A stretch of DNA of 64,000 nt, taken from contig JACKLE010000003.1 in NCBI GenBank assembly GCA_024236075.1, positions 1 to 64,000 of the forward strand, written 5' to 3'. The DNA comes from Alphaproteobacteria bacterium. GTDB lineage: Bacteria > Pseudomonadota > Alphaproteobacteria > JACAEB01. The notes below the pieces were generated by a model, which did no database searches, was not told the origin of the DNA, and was given only the letters and a program-made list of their open reading frames with translations. This document shows positions 16,553 to 24,789 of this stretch, one piece after another; the first letter of the stretch is position 1, and every line of letters starts with the position of its first letter. Made by a program: the position numbers and the translations under genes.

Positions 16553-16918
16553 CCCCTCCGAGGAAAGCAGGAAGTACCGATATGCTGGACATTACAAACT
16601 TTGTGCCATCCGTCAACAACATGTAATTTATACGAAAAATCTGTGAATGAGCGCGAATTATTGCGATTCGAGCAAATATTATAAAAGAAATACTTCGCCG
16701 ATTTGGCGCGCTTTGCAGCGGAATTCAGGATAAGGAAATTTGGTTAATTCTAATCGTGTCTGGAGATGGTTCGTAGGTTTTCCGAACGCGACTCGCGATT
16801 TCGATTGCAGCCGGTCGCCTTGAGGTGGGGATAACTTTGCGTTGTCTTCGAGGCCCGCGAGCCAGCAGCGAATCACCCCTCGGATGGATGGCTAGAGAAT
16901 AAGCATCCCGGTTGCGAT
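16553..16918. other. AT-rich intergenic region between the porin and the HD hydrolase
   Basis: This 366-bp gap holds the porin promoter near its left end. The rest (about 16620-16800) is strikingly AT-rich for this genome, with runs such as AATATTATAAAAG and GGTTAATTCTAATCG. I see no supported gene, tRNA, terminator or clear inverted repeat. A 65-codon minus-strand frame here has no ribosome site or family resemblance and is not called. Confidence 0.6.
16589..16616 (-). promoter_or_regulatory. Candidate promoter of the TorF porin gene
   Basis: On the minus strand TTGACG (16616-16611) is followed after 16 bp by TAATGT (16594-16589), giving a start about 30 bp upstream of the porin's ribosome site. 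It is the best sigma70-like match in the gap. Confidence 0.5.
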
Positions 16919-17827
16919 TTAGCCTGCATTGCGACTTTCCTGCATCACATTGCCAAAATTTTGGGTTTGGTCGGAGCCCAAAGCCAGCAATTCCGCCAGT
17001 CTCACGGCCTCTTCGCGCCCGAAGCCGGGCGTGGTCGCGGCGACACGCTGGAGGCCGGTCGCATCGTATCCCGTGCGGGCGAGGGCGCGCAGGACGTCGC
17101 CGCGTGCAGGACCGTCGGGCATGCACGCGGCGCGCACAATGTCGTGGACGCGGGTCCGGCGGAAGCCTTCGACGCTGTCGACGGGCAGCAGCGCCTGCCG
17201 ATAGGCGAGGTCGTCGGCCGCCGTTGGGTTGGGAAGGCGCGAGATCGCCCAGGTGAGGTTCGCGCGGGCGCGCCAATCCCACTCGGAGGAGAGCGCCGGC
17301 GACAGAAAGAGGCGCTCCCGTGCGAGGAACCCCTTGAGCACGTCGCGCCGCGCGGCCGCGTAGACCGTCGGCGTCACATGCGCGTATTCCATGCGAACGG
17401 CCTCGTGATAGGCCGCGAATTCCGGCCGCGGCGCGGCGAAGATCGACAGATCGAGGTCGAGGAAGACGGCGCAGTCGGCCCGGAAGGACTCCGTTCCGAA
17501 CGAGGGCAGGGCATGACCGGCCGTCGCCACGATCATGGCCCGCGTCGCGGCGAGCGTCTCGACGTCGAGCGTCGCGCCGACTTCCTCCTCCAGGAGCTCG
17601 GCGCTGTCTTCCTCATTGGTCGCCGACAGCGGGTCGTACACCGCGTCGTGATAGAGGATGGCGAGGCCCACCGGCGTCGTGTCGGAGACGAGGGAGGAGT
17701 GGGCCGCGAGGCCGGCGAGGAGCGCCTCGATATGCGTCCAGGTATGATAGGCGCGGTGAGGCTCGCCATAGCGCGCCTTGAGACGTGCGAGAGCCCCTTC
17801 GTCGAGGGGCAGGCCGTGCGGGACCAT
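16919..17827 (-). CDS. HD-superfamily metal-dependent phosphohydrolase (COG4339-like) with C-terminal extension
   Basis: The 302 residues begin MVPHGLPLDEGALARLKARY after a GGAG site. The family core is visible at residues about 20-200: AYHTWTHIEALL (first His), AILYHDAVYDP (HD pair) and the conserved NEEDSAELL helix, then ATAGHALP and DCAVFLDLDLSIFAA. HD-domain proteins of this group are about 200 residues; here roughly 100 more residues follow (VHDIVRAACMPDGPARGDVLRALARTG). Substrate is unknown; HD enzymes cleave phosphoesters of nucleotides. It is divergent from queF with 82 bp between starts. Confidence 0.8.
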   Translation of the reverse strand: MVPHGLPLDEGALARLKARYGEPHRAYHTWTHIEALLAGLAAHSSLVSDTTPVGLAILYHDAVYDPLSATNEEDSAELLEEEVGATLDVETLAATRAMIVATAGHALPSFGTESFRADCAVFLDLDLSIFAAPRPEFAAYHEAVRMEYAHVTPTVYAAARRDVLKGFLARERLFLSPALSSEWDWRARANLTWAISRLPNPTAADDLAYRQALLPVDSVEGFRRTRVHDIVRAACMPDGPARGDVLRALARTGYDATGLQRVAATTPGFGREEAVRLAELLALGSDQTQNFGNVMQESRNAG

Positions 17828-17909
17828 CGGTCGGGACTCCAGGGTGCCGGTGTGCCGTGAGACTAGACCCGTTTCGTCAAACAAACCTCAAAGCGCAGGG
17901 ATACCCGGC

Positions 17910-18377
17910 ATGAGCAAGGATCTTGAGGGCGCGGGGCTCACCCTCCTCGGGAGCGCGAGCGAGGTGCCGGCGACGCCGGACGCCGCCCGGCTCGAGCGCG
18001 TGGCCAATCCGCATCCCGACGCGCTCTATCTCGTGCGTTTCGCCGCGCCGGAGTTCACGACCCTTTGCCCGGTGACGGGCCAGCCGGACTTCGCCCATCT
18101 CGTCATAGACTACGTTCCGGCGGGCTTTCTGGTCGAGAGCAAGTCGCTAAAGCTCTATCTCGCGGCCTTCCGGTCGGCCCGCGCCTTTCACGAGGCCGCC
18201 ACGCTTGCGATCGCCAAGCGGCTCGTTGCGGCGATCGCGCCGCAATGGCTGCGCATCGGCGGATATTGGTATCCGCGCGGGGGCATGCCCATCGACGTCT
18301 TCTATCAGACCGGCGCTCCGCCCGAGGGGCTCTGGCTTCCAGATCAGGGCGTGGCGCCCTATCGCGGGCGAGGCTGA
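17910..18377 (+). CDS. queF: NADPH-dependent 7-cyano-7-deazaguanine reductase (preQ0 reductase)
   Basis: This 155-residue type I (single-domain) QueF reduces preQ0 to preQ1 in queuosine tRNA biosynthesis. The catalytic cysteine lies in FTTLCPVTGQPDFAH with the partner Asp in the same loop. The QueF signature ESKSLKLYLAAFRSARAFHEA follows, and a C-terminal GGYWYPRGGMPIDVFYQTG completes the T-fold. The ATG at 17910 follows CAGGG. No preQ1 riboswitch-like element is apparent in the short leader. Other queuosine genes are not in the window. Confidence 0.95.
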   Translation: MSKDLEGAGLTLLGSASEVPATPDAARLERVANPHPDALYLVRFAAPEFTTLCPVTGQPDFAHLVIDYVPAGFLVESKSLKLYLAAFRSARAFHEAATLAIAKRLVAAIAPQWLRIGGYWYPRGGMPIDVFYQTGAPPEGLWLPDQGVAPYRGRG

Positions 18378-18381
18378 GGGC

Positions 18382-19398
18382 TCAACCGGCGGCGAGGCTC
18401 GGGGCCGCGTCCGCGCGCGCCGGGCGCCCGACCCGCTTGAGGAAGCCTTCGATGCGGGCATTCGCCTCCGCCCCGAGCGCATTCGGCAAGGCATTGAATC
18501 CGTGGACGCCGCCGGGGTAGACGGCCAGCTCCGCCGGCCGGCCGGCCGCGGTCCAGCGTCCGTGCAGGAACAGGGTGTCGTCGATCAGCGGGTCCAGGGT
18601 GCCGACCGTGAAGAGCGCCTCCGGCATGTCGGCGAGGTCGGCATAGAGCGGCGAGATGTCCGGGTTCTTCAGCTTCTCGCTCGTGATGTGGTCGAGCGGC
18701 ACGTAGTTCCCCACGAACCAGGTGATGATCGGGGTCGAGAGGATGAGGTTGCGCTTGCCCCAGTTGCGCGCGCTCGGCGTTCCCGAGAGGTCGTACATGC
18801 CGTAGCAGAGATTGGCGCCGGCGAAGTCCTTGATGCCGTGGCGCTCCTTGAGGCGGGCGAGCGTCACGACGGCGAGATGGGCGCCGGCGGACTCGCCCCC
18901 GATGATGAGGCGGTCGCAGTCGAACTCGCGGCGCGCGTGGCGCAGAATCCAGAGCCCTGCGGCCTCGCAATCGTCGGGCGCCGCGGGATAGGGCGCCTCG
19001 GGCGCGAGGCGGTACTCGACGCTGACGACGGCGAGGCGGCAGGACTGGCTCAGGCGCTCGAGCATGGGGTCCTGGCCGTCGGAGCTTCCCAACGTCCAGC
19101 CGCCGCCATGAATGTGAAAGTAGATGCCGTCAATATGCTCCGGCACGAAGAGGCGCAGCGTCAGCGGTCCCGCGGGACCTTCGATCGTGCGCGTGCGGGC
19201 CTTGGCCGAAAGCTGCGGCTTGGGAAAGGTGCCCCGCCCCTGGGCGCGCTCGGCCCGCACTTCCTGAGGCGTGCGCTCGTTGACGGCGGGGGCCGTGGCG
19301 ATGAGGGCCTCGAGCCGCTCGTTCAGGGCCTTTACCTCGGCCGGGATCGCGTCCGGGGAGAAGAGGGCTGCGTCGAAAGGCTGTGCGCGGTCGGTCAT
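18382..19398 (-). CDS. Alpha/beta hydrolase, hormone-sensitive-lipase-like esterase
   Basis: This 338-residue protein has the HSL-family oxyanion motif HIHGGGWTLGS, the YRLAPEAPYPAAPDD segment and the nucleophile elbow GGESAGAHLAV. The acid/histidine end is seen in VGTLDPLIDD and YPGGVHGFNALP. All catalytic positions are intact. No signal peptide, so cytoplasmic. The natural ester substrate cannot be told. It is convergent with queF, stops 4 bp apart. Confidence 0.88.
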   Translation of the reverse strand: MTDRAQPFDAALFSPDAIPAEVKALNERLEALIATAPAVNERTPQEVRAERAQGRGTFPKPQLSAKARTRTIEGPAGPLTLRLFVPEHIDGIYFHIHGGGWTLGSSDGQDPMLERLSQSCRLAVVSVEYRLAPEAPYPAAPDDCEAAGLWILRHARREFDCDRLIIGGESAGAHLAVVTLARLKERHGIKDFAGANLCYGMYDLSGTPSARNWGKRNLILSTPIITWFVGNYVPLDHITSEKLKNPDISPLYADLADMPEALFTVGTLDPLIDDTLFLHGRWTAAGRPAELAVYPGGVHGFNALPNALGAEANARIEGFLKRVGRPARADAAPSLAAG

Positions 19399-19570
19399 GG
19401 AGTCGCCTCGGCGTTGCGCAGCGCCGGCCGGAGCGGCGCAAAGCGGCTATAGATGCGATTCGGACGCAACTCTGACGTGATGTTGCCAAACTGGGCGGTC
19501 GATCACAATCTAACAGGCAGCCGCGTATCCCGACGGGCGCGCGGCGGCGGAGCTTCGGGAAGGGCGGATC

Positions 19571-20401
19571 ATGGCGCTGACGGCTGAACGGATGGCGACC
19601 TGCGACCCGGTGTGGGCGCGTATGCGCGAGGACGTCGCGGAACAGGCGGCGCGCGAGCCGATCCTCGCGAGCCACCTCCACGCGACCATTCTGCGCCATG
19701 AGCGCCTGGAGGAATCCTTGAGCTACCTGCTGGCGCAAAAGCTCGGCGGCTCGGATGTGAGCCCGATGCTCCTGCGCGAGGTCTTCGAAGAGGCCCTCGA
19801 GGCCGATCCGACGATCGGGGAGGCGGTGCGCGCCGACCTCGTCGCGGTCCTCGACCGCGATCCCGCCTGCCGCTCCTACGCCCAGGCATTCCTCTTCTTC
19901 AAGGGCTTCATGGCGCTCGAATCCCAGCGCGTCGCCCATTGGCTCTGGAAGCGCGGGCGCGAGCCCATCGCGCTCTATCTCCAGAGCCGGATGTCGCAGC
20001 TCTTCGGCGTCGACGTGCACCCGAACGCCCGGCTCGGGCGGGGCATCATGATGGACCATGCGACGGGCATCGTGATCGGCGAGACGGCGGTCGTGGAGGA
20101 CAATGTCTCCATGCTTCACGGCGTGACGCTGGGCGGCACGGGCAAGGTCGGCGGCGACCGCCACCCGAAGGTGCGCCGCGACGTCCTCATCGGCACGGGC
20201 GCCAAGATCCTCGGCAATATCGAGGTCGGCGCGGGCTCTCGCGTCGCGGCGGGCAGCGTGGTCCTGAAGGACGTGCCGGCCGGCTGCACGGTCGCCGGCG
20301 TGCCGGCGCGGGTCGTCGGCTGCGCGGGCTGCGAGCATCCCGCCCAGGCCATGGACCACCGCATCGACGAAAGCGGCGATCCCGGCAGCTATCAGATCTG
20401 A
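19571..20401 (+). CDS. cysE: Serine O-acetyltransferase
   Basis: This 276-residue enzyme makes O-acetylserine for cysteine synthesis. The helical N-terminal domain (DPVWARMREDVAEQAAREP, LSYLLAQKLGG, FKGFMALESQRVAHWLW) is followed by a left-handed beta helix of hexapeptides with the catalytic region HPNARLGRGIMMDHATGIVIGET, the MLHGVTLGGTGK loop and a GAGSRVAAGSVVLKDVP cap. Length fits the family. It groups functionally with cysH at 10 kb. DUF3126 lies two genes downstream, a frequent arrangement in Hyphomicrobiales. Confidence 0.96.
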   Translation: MALTAERMATCDPVWARMREDVAEQAAREPILASHLHATILRHERLEESLSYLLAQKLGGSDVSPMLLREVFEEALEADPTIGEAVRADLVAVLDRDPACRSYAQAFLFFKGFMALESQRVAHWLWKRGREPIALYLQSRMSQLFGVDVHPNARLGRGIMMDHATGIVIGETAVVEDNVSMLHGVTLGGTGKVGGDRHPKVRRDVLIGTGAKILGNIEVGAGSRVAAGSVVLKDVPAGCTVAGVPARVVGCAGCEHPAQAMDHRIDESGDPGSYQI

Positions 20402-20470
20402 CGCCGGGCGCCGCCGGCCGCGCGAATCACCTAAGCTCAGGGCCGTCCGAGCCAAGCTGGGGGTTACCCC

Positions 20471-20686
20471 TTGTCTTCGTTTCGCCATGTGGGCTTCGGT
20501 TTCGTCGCAGCCATTCTCTTCTGTTTCGTCGTGGCGGCGTTCGACCTCGCGGGCCTGCGCTCCCTCATCTCGACCTCTTCGGATGGGGGCGCGATTCTTG
20601 CGCTGCTCGTGGTCGTCCTCGTCTTCCTGTTCAGCGGGATCGGCGCGGTGCTCGCCTATCTGACGCAGGATGGGCTCTGGCTGTAG
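20471..20686 (+). CDS. Small two-helix membrane protein (TTG start)
   Basis: 71 residues with two hydrophobic helices: FGFVAAILFCFVVAAFDLAG and AILALLVVVLVFLFSGIGAVLAY. The start is TTG preceded by GGGGGTTACCCC; no ATG is available in frame before the first helix. The gene sits 69 bp after cysE on the same strand and before a DUF3126 gene. No family recognised. Confidence is limited because of size and unusual start, though hydrophobic pattern and position argue for a real product. Confidence 0.55.
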   Translation: MSSFRHVGFGFVAAILFCFVVAAFDLAGLRSLISTSSDGGAILALLVVVLVFLFSGIGAVLAYLTQDGLWL

Positions 20687-20833
20687 CCGCCTCGCCTCCG
20701 CGCCATGCGACCCGGGCGCGCGCCGGCGATGGCCGGTTCCACTTTCCCCGCCGGCGCTCTAGCAATGGGCCGCGCATCGGAATAGGCTCTCGCCATCCCG
20801 ACCACGAACGGCGACCGCTTCTCGGGAGGAGCC

Positions 20834-21052
20834 GTGAATCGATCAGAACTGTCGCGGGTCGAGCGCTATCTGCGCCGGACCTTCAAGCTCGACACGCTGC
20901 GCATCGTCGAGCGCGCTACCAAGGACGATTCCGCCGAGGTGTATGTCGAGGACGAGTTCCTCGGCGTCGTCTTCCGTGACGAGGAGGACGGCGAGATCAC
21001 CTATCAATTCAACATGGCGATCCTCGAGATCGATCTGCCGCCGGCGAAGTGA
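20834..21052 (+). CDS. DUF3126 family protein
   Basis: 72 residues matching the short DUF3126 family found in alphaproteobacteria: SRVERYLRRTFKLDTLRIV, then EVYVEDEFLGVVFRDEEDG and a C-terminal FNMAILEIDL. The start is GTG directly downstream of a strong GGGAGGAGCC site. It is small, acidic and soluble with predicted beta-rich C-terminal half. The function of the family is unknown; it often lies close to cysE, as here. Confidence 0.88.
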   Translation: MNRSELSRVERYLRRTFKLDTLRIVERATKDDSAEVYVEDEFLGVVFRDEEDGEITYQFNMAILEIDLPPAK

Positions 21053-21163
21053 GGGCGGCCGGGTGGTCGGAATCTTCACCTCTGCGGCGTGAAAATGCGC
21101 CTTCGACAGCGGTCGGCAGAGGCCGTGCTGCACCCGTAAACCCCGCATGCTTCGCCGCGCCCG

Positions 21164-23215
21164 ATGATCGCATTGGCTCTCGACCGTTTGGCGCGCCGGC
21201 AGGTTCTCGTGCTGGCGGCTCTCGGCGCGCTGGTCGTGCCGCTGCTCGCGGTGTGCCTCGATCTGCGGCCCGGCCGCGCGGTCGACGCCCTGGTGCCGCG
21301 TTCCCATCCCTTCGCCGGGCAATATCTCGCCGACACGCTGGAGCCCGCCGGAACGGTGCGCCTCTTCCTCGAGGCGACGCTGGCGAACGGCGCGCGCATC
21401 ATGCCGCCGGTCGCCGAGGCGCTGGAGAGGGCGATCGCCGAAGCGGACCATGCCTCGGGCGTGCGCATCGTGCGGCGGGGGGCCGACTGGGCGCTCTACC
21501 AGGCGATCGTTCCGCAGACGGCGGAAGCATCCTTCCGCCAGGCGGTCGAAGCGCGCCTCTCCGGCATCGAGGCGCCGGGCGAAATCCGGCTGGAGGCAGC
21601 AAGTCTCCGCCACGCGCTCGGCGGACTTCCGCGCACGGATCTCGACCTCGCGCTCCTGCTCGTGCTCACCCTCGCGCTCGCGGGCGCGGCCGGCCTTGCG
21701 CTCCTGCGCTCCCGCGTCCTCGTGGGCCTCGCCGTTGTGCCCGCTCTCGCCGGCGCCCTGGCGGCGCTGGGCTTTGGACATCTTCTCGGTCTCGACCTTC
21801 ATGTCCTCACCCTGCCGCTCGCCTGGCTGGCGCTCGTCGCGGGCCTCGCCACGGGTTTCGAGACGGCGCTCGCCTGCGCGGAGGCGGTAGCGTCCGGCGC
21901 GCAAGGTGCCGCGCTCGTCCTCCTGTCCTGGAAGCGGCTCGGTAGGCCCCTCCTCATTTCGCTCGGCGCCCTCGGCGGATCGGGCCTTGTCGTGGCGACG
22001 ATCGGCTTTCCCTTTCTGGCCACTGGCGGCGTCGCGATCGCGGCGGCGGCCGTCCTGTTCCTGCTCGTGCAGCTTCTCGGCGTGCCGCTTCTGGCGGCCC
22101 GCTTCCTCGCCGGCGGCTCGGCGCCCTTTGAGCGCGCGGTCGAACGCATGAACCGCACGCGCGCCGCGGCTCATGCCCTGGGGCGTACGCTCGGGGCGCT
22201 CGGCCGCCTGACCGTCGCCTCCAGCCTCGGGCTCGTGCTCGTCGCGGCGCTCGTCGCCGCCGGGTTCTACGTCCTGGGGCGGAGCGATAGCATGCCGGCC
22301 GCCATTCCGGGCCCGCTCTCGGGCCTCTACACGCCCTGGCTTCAGAGCGACGCGTCGAACGAGGGGATGAAGCCGGCCTTGCGCCGCCTCGTCGTCTATG
22401 TCCGCGAGGACTTGGGAGGCTGCGCGCTGCCTGCGTCCATGCGCGTGGGGCGTCAGCTCGAGAGCTATCTGAAGAGCCTCGACTATGCCGCGCAGGTCGA
22501 TTTCGAGGAGCCCATCCAAACCTCGGACGCAAAATGCCGCCTCGTGCCCTTGGAGATCGTCCCGCTCGTCTCCGGACGGCCGACGCGCGATGCGCTCCTG
22601 CGCGAGATACGCCAGTTCCGCGACGAGGCCGGCAAGGAAGGCGACGCGCTCCTGCTGGCGGGGGGCTCGCTCGCCATGGACGCCGCGGCCGACGAGACGC
22701 GCGAGGCACGCGAGCTGCCCGTGCTTTTGGCGATCTGGATCGGCGGCGGGCTCCTCCTCGGCCTCGGCTACCGCCGCATCGCGCCGATCCTCGCCTGGAC
22801 GGGCCTTGCGGTGGCTTATGCGGCCGGCGCCTACGCACTGCTCGGCTTCAGCGGGCGCGCGAGCGACCCCGTCTTCCTCGCGAGCCTCGCCGCGGGGGCC
22901 TTCCTCGTCTTCCACGGGCTGGTGCAGTTTCTGGAGCGCGTCGAGCGCCATCGCGCGGCGGGCTTCGACATCGGCGAGGCGGTCGAGCATGCGCTAGAGG
23001 AGCGCGTCGCCGCTCATGTCGCGATCGGCCTCGCCTGCCTGCCGCCGCTCGCGCTCTGGATGTTCTCGGAAAGCGCCGTTCACGGACTGATGGGCGCCAC
23101 GCTCGCCTTCGCGGCGGCCTTCGCGCTCGTCGCGAGCGTGCCGGTGCCGGCGGTAATCCTGGTGCTGACGGACCACGACTTCCTGCCGCCGCGCGAGCCG
23201 GCCGCGGAGAGCTGA
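21164..23215 (+). CDS. MMPL/RND-superfamily-like membrane protein (degenerate)
   Basis: 683 residues arranged like an MMPL transporter: an N-terminal helix, a periplasmic loop (about 35-160), a first cluster of helices (about 165-335), another loop (about 375-505, with two cysteines, LGGCALP and SDAKCRL), and a second cluster (about 515-670). Helix patterns such as LDLHVLTLPLAWLALVAGLATGFETAL recall the RND core. The usual transmembrane Asp pair for proton relay is not evident, and the loops are short. It may be a hopanoid/lipid-type exporter relative or a non-transporting homologue. No partner adaptor gene is nearby. Confidence 0.7.
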   Translation: MIALALDRLARRQVLVLAALGALVVPLLAVCLDLRPGRAVDALVPRSHPFAGQYLADTLEPAGTVRLFLEATLANGARIMPPVAEALERAIAEADHASGVRIVRRGADWALYQAIVPQTAEASFRQAVEARLSGIEAPGEIRLEAASLRHALGGLPRTDLDLALLLVLTLALAGAAGLALLRSRVLVGLAVVPALAGALAALGFGHLLGLDLHVLTLPLAWLALVAGLATGFETALACAEAVASGAQGAALVLLSWKRLGRPLLISLGALGGSGLVVATIGFPFLATGGVAIAAAAVLFLLVQLLGVPLLAARFLAGGSAPFERAVERMNRTRAAAHALGRTLGALGRLTVASSLGLVLVAALVAAGFYVLGRSDSMPAAIPGPLSGLYTPWLQSDASNEGMKPALRRLVVYVREDLGGCALPASMRVGRQLESYLKSLDYAAQVDFEEPIQTSDAKCRLVPLEIVPLVSGRPTRDALLREIRQFRDEAGKEGDALLLAGGSLAMDAAADETREARELPVLLAIWIGGGLLLGLGYRRIAPILAWTGLAVAYAAGAYALLGFSGRASDPVFLASLAAGAFLVFHGLVQFLERVERHRAAGFDIGEAVEHALEERVAAHVAIGLACLPPLALWMFSESAVHGLMGATLAFAAAFALVASVPVPAVILVLTDHDFLPPREPAAES

Positions 23216-23221
23216 CCGCGC

Positions 23222-24016
23222 CTACGACGCGCCGACATGCGAGGCGGGCGCGAGAGGCTCGGACGAGCTCTTGGCCTTCGCCGCGTCCATGAAATCGCCG
23301 ATGAGGTTCAGCACGCCGAGATTGATCTCGCGCCAGTCCTGGAGCCGCGAGCGCTTGAAGTGGTAGCGGACGGTGATGGTGCCGCCGATGCCGAGCGTGC
23401 GCCTGCAGTTCGGATTGTCGATGACGGCGCTCTCCTTGACGCACATGAAGACGGCGAGCCCGGAATCGGTCTTGCCCACGAAGAGATCGTCGTTGGCGAA
23501 GCGTCCGCTCTTGTCGGCGAATTCGAAGGCGGTGAGGCCGGCCGGGCCCGGCGCGCCGTTCGGGTCGCGCACGCGCTGGAGATAGATCCGCTCCAGGCGC
23601 GCGGCCTCGTCGAGCGGCGAGAAGCTCTGCTCGATCTGGATGTTGACCACGCGCGAGCGCGGCCCGTTGTCGGAGAACTCGTCGGCCGTGCGCGCCGTGA
23701 AGGGAAGGAAGTCCGGCAGGAGGGCATAGAGCGTCACGCCCGAACGCTCGCCGCCTTTCCGGTCGCGCGGGAACTGTGTGTAGTTCTCGGGGATCAGGAA
23801 GCGCCGGCCGCTGATGACGAAGTCGATCGGCCGCGTCGCGACGGACGCGTTGGGCGTGTCGCCCACGAGGTCCTCCGGACGGGGGCCGAAATAGAAATAG
23901 AGGATCACGAGCGCGATGACCAAGGTGAGCCCGGCGAGCATCGCGGGATAGAGCCAGCTCGGCCGCTCGACGACCTCCTCGCCGAGCTCGCTGCGCGATT
24001 GCCTTTCCCGTGCCAT
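23222..24016 (-). CDS. Membrane-anchored hypothetical protein
   Basis: 264 residues: a charged cytoplasmic N-terminus (MARERQSRSELGEEVVE), one membrane helix (LYPAMLAGLTLVIALVILYFYF, about 24-45) and a periplasmic domain of about 210 residues with two Cys (VFMCVKES and NPNCRRTLG). The start at 24016 follows GGCGGAGACC. No domain recognised; motifs such as ISGRRFLIPENYTQFPRDRKGG look conserved and beta-rich. It converges with the MMPL-like gene (stops 6 bp apart) and is divergent from the GST gene. Confidence 0.75.
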   Translation of the reverse strand: MARERQSRSELGEEVVERPSWLYPAMLAGLTLVIALVILYFYFGPRPEDLVGDTPNASVATRPIDFVISGRRFLIPENYTQFPRDRKGGERSGVTLYALLPDFLPFTARTADEFSDNGPRSRVVNIQIEQSFSPLDEAARLERIYLQRVRDPNGAPGPAGLTAFEFADKSGRFANDDLFVGKTDSGLAVFMCVKESAVIDNPNCRRTLGIGGTITVRYHFKRSRLQDWREINLGVLNLIGDFMDAAKAKSSSEPLAPASHVGAS

Positions 24017-24117
24017 GGTCTCCGCCTCACGCGCCGAACCGCGGTCCCGTCCGGACCGAAGGGCGAAGGCGACCATAGGCGGGCGCCGCTTTCAAGTCCG
24101 TGTCGTCGGAGGATCGA

Positions 24118-24720
24118 ATGAGCGACATCACCCTCTATTTCGCGCGGGCGAGCAGAGGCTTCATCCCGCGCTGGCTCCTGGAGGAGCTGGGCATCGCCTA
24201 CCGTGTCGAGACGCTGGATCTCAAGGCGGGCGAGCAGAAGCGGCCCGCGTTCCTCGCCGTCAATCCGATGGGCAAGGTGCCCGCGCTGACCGACGGCGCG
24301 GTCGTCGTGACGGAGGCCGCGGCGATCTGCCTCTATCTCGCGGACCGCTACGGCTATGGCAGCCTCGCCCCGCGGGTCGACGACCCGGCGCGCGGGCCCT
24401 ATCTGCGCTGGTCGCTTTTCGCGAGCGCCGTCGTCGAGCCGGCCCTCTGGCTCGACGAGCCTCGCGACCCGAAGGCCGCGAGCGGGCGCGGCTGGGGCGA
24501 CCGCGAGGCGGTCGTCGGCGCGCTGCGCGGGGCGCTCACGCCCGGACCGTGGCTGCTCGGCGACGCGTTCTCCGCCGCCGACGTCGTGCTGGGCTCGACG
24601 GTCTCCTTCGCGCTTCTCAACGCGCGCCTGCCGCCGGAGCCCGTCTTCGCCGCCTATCGCGCGCGCATGGACGAGCGGCCGGCCCACAAGCGCGCCGCCG
24701 CGGCGACGTGGGGCGCGTAG
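24118..24720 (+). CDS. Glutathione S-transferase family protein
   Basis: 200 residues. The thioredoxin-like N-domain shows the catalytic Ser region (FARASRGFIPRWLLEELGI), the cis-Pro NPMGKVPALTDG motif and the glutathione-binding VTEAAAICLYLADRY. The helical C-domain contains PWLLGDAFSAADVVLGS, the N-capping box typical of GSTs. It conjugates or reduces with glutathione in the cytoplasm; the substrate is unknown. ATG 24118 follows GGAGGATCGA. Confidence 0.9.
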   Translation: MSDITLYFARASRGFIPRWLLEELGIAYRVETLDLKAGEQKRPAFLAVNPMGKVPALTDGAVVVTEAAAICLYLADRYGYGSLAPRVDDPARGPYLRWSLFASAVVEPALWLDEPRDPKAASGRGWGDREAVVGALRGALTPGPWLLGDAFSAADVVLGSTVSFALLNARLPPEPVFAAYRARMDERPAHKRAAAATWGA

Positions 24721-24789
24721 ATCGCCCGGCGCGCGGACGACATGCGACGAACACCAGGTCGTCGGTCGAGACCGAGAGCGGCCCCGGCC

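Noticed and set aside
18065..19452. Plus-strand frames over the HSL-type esterase
   Set aside because: They lack ribosome sites and conserved motifs, and the minus-strand frame has intact HGGGW and GESAG motifs.
20843..22990. 715-codon minus-strand frame across the MMPL-like gene
   Set aside because: Extreme Arg/Glu/Gly/Ala bias with no hydrophobic pattern; the plus-strand product has clear membrane topology.
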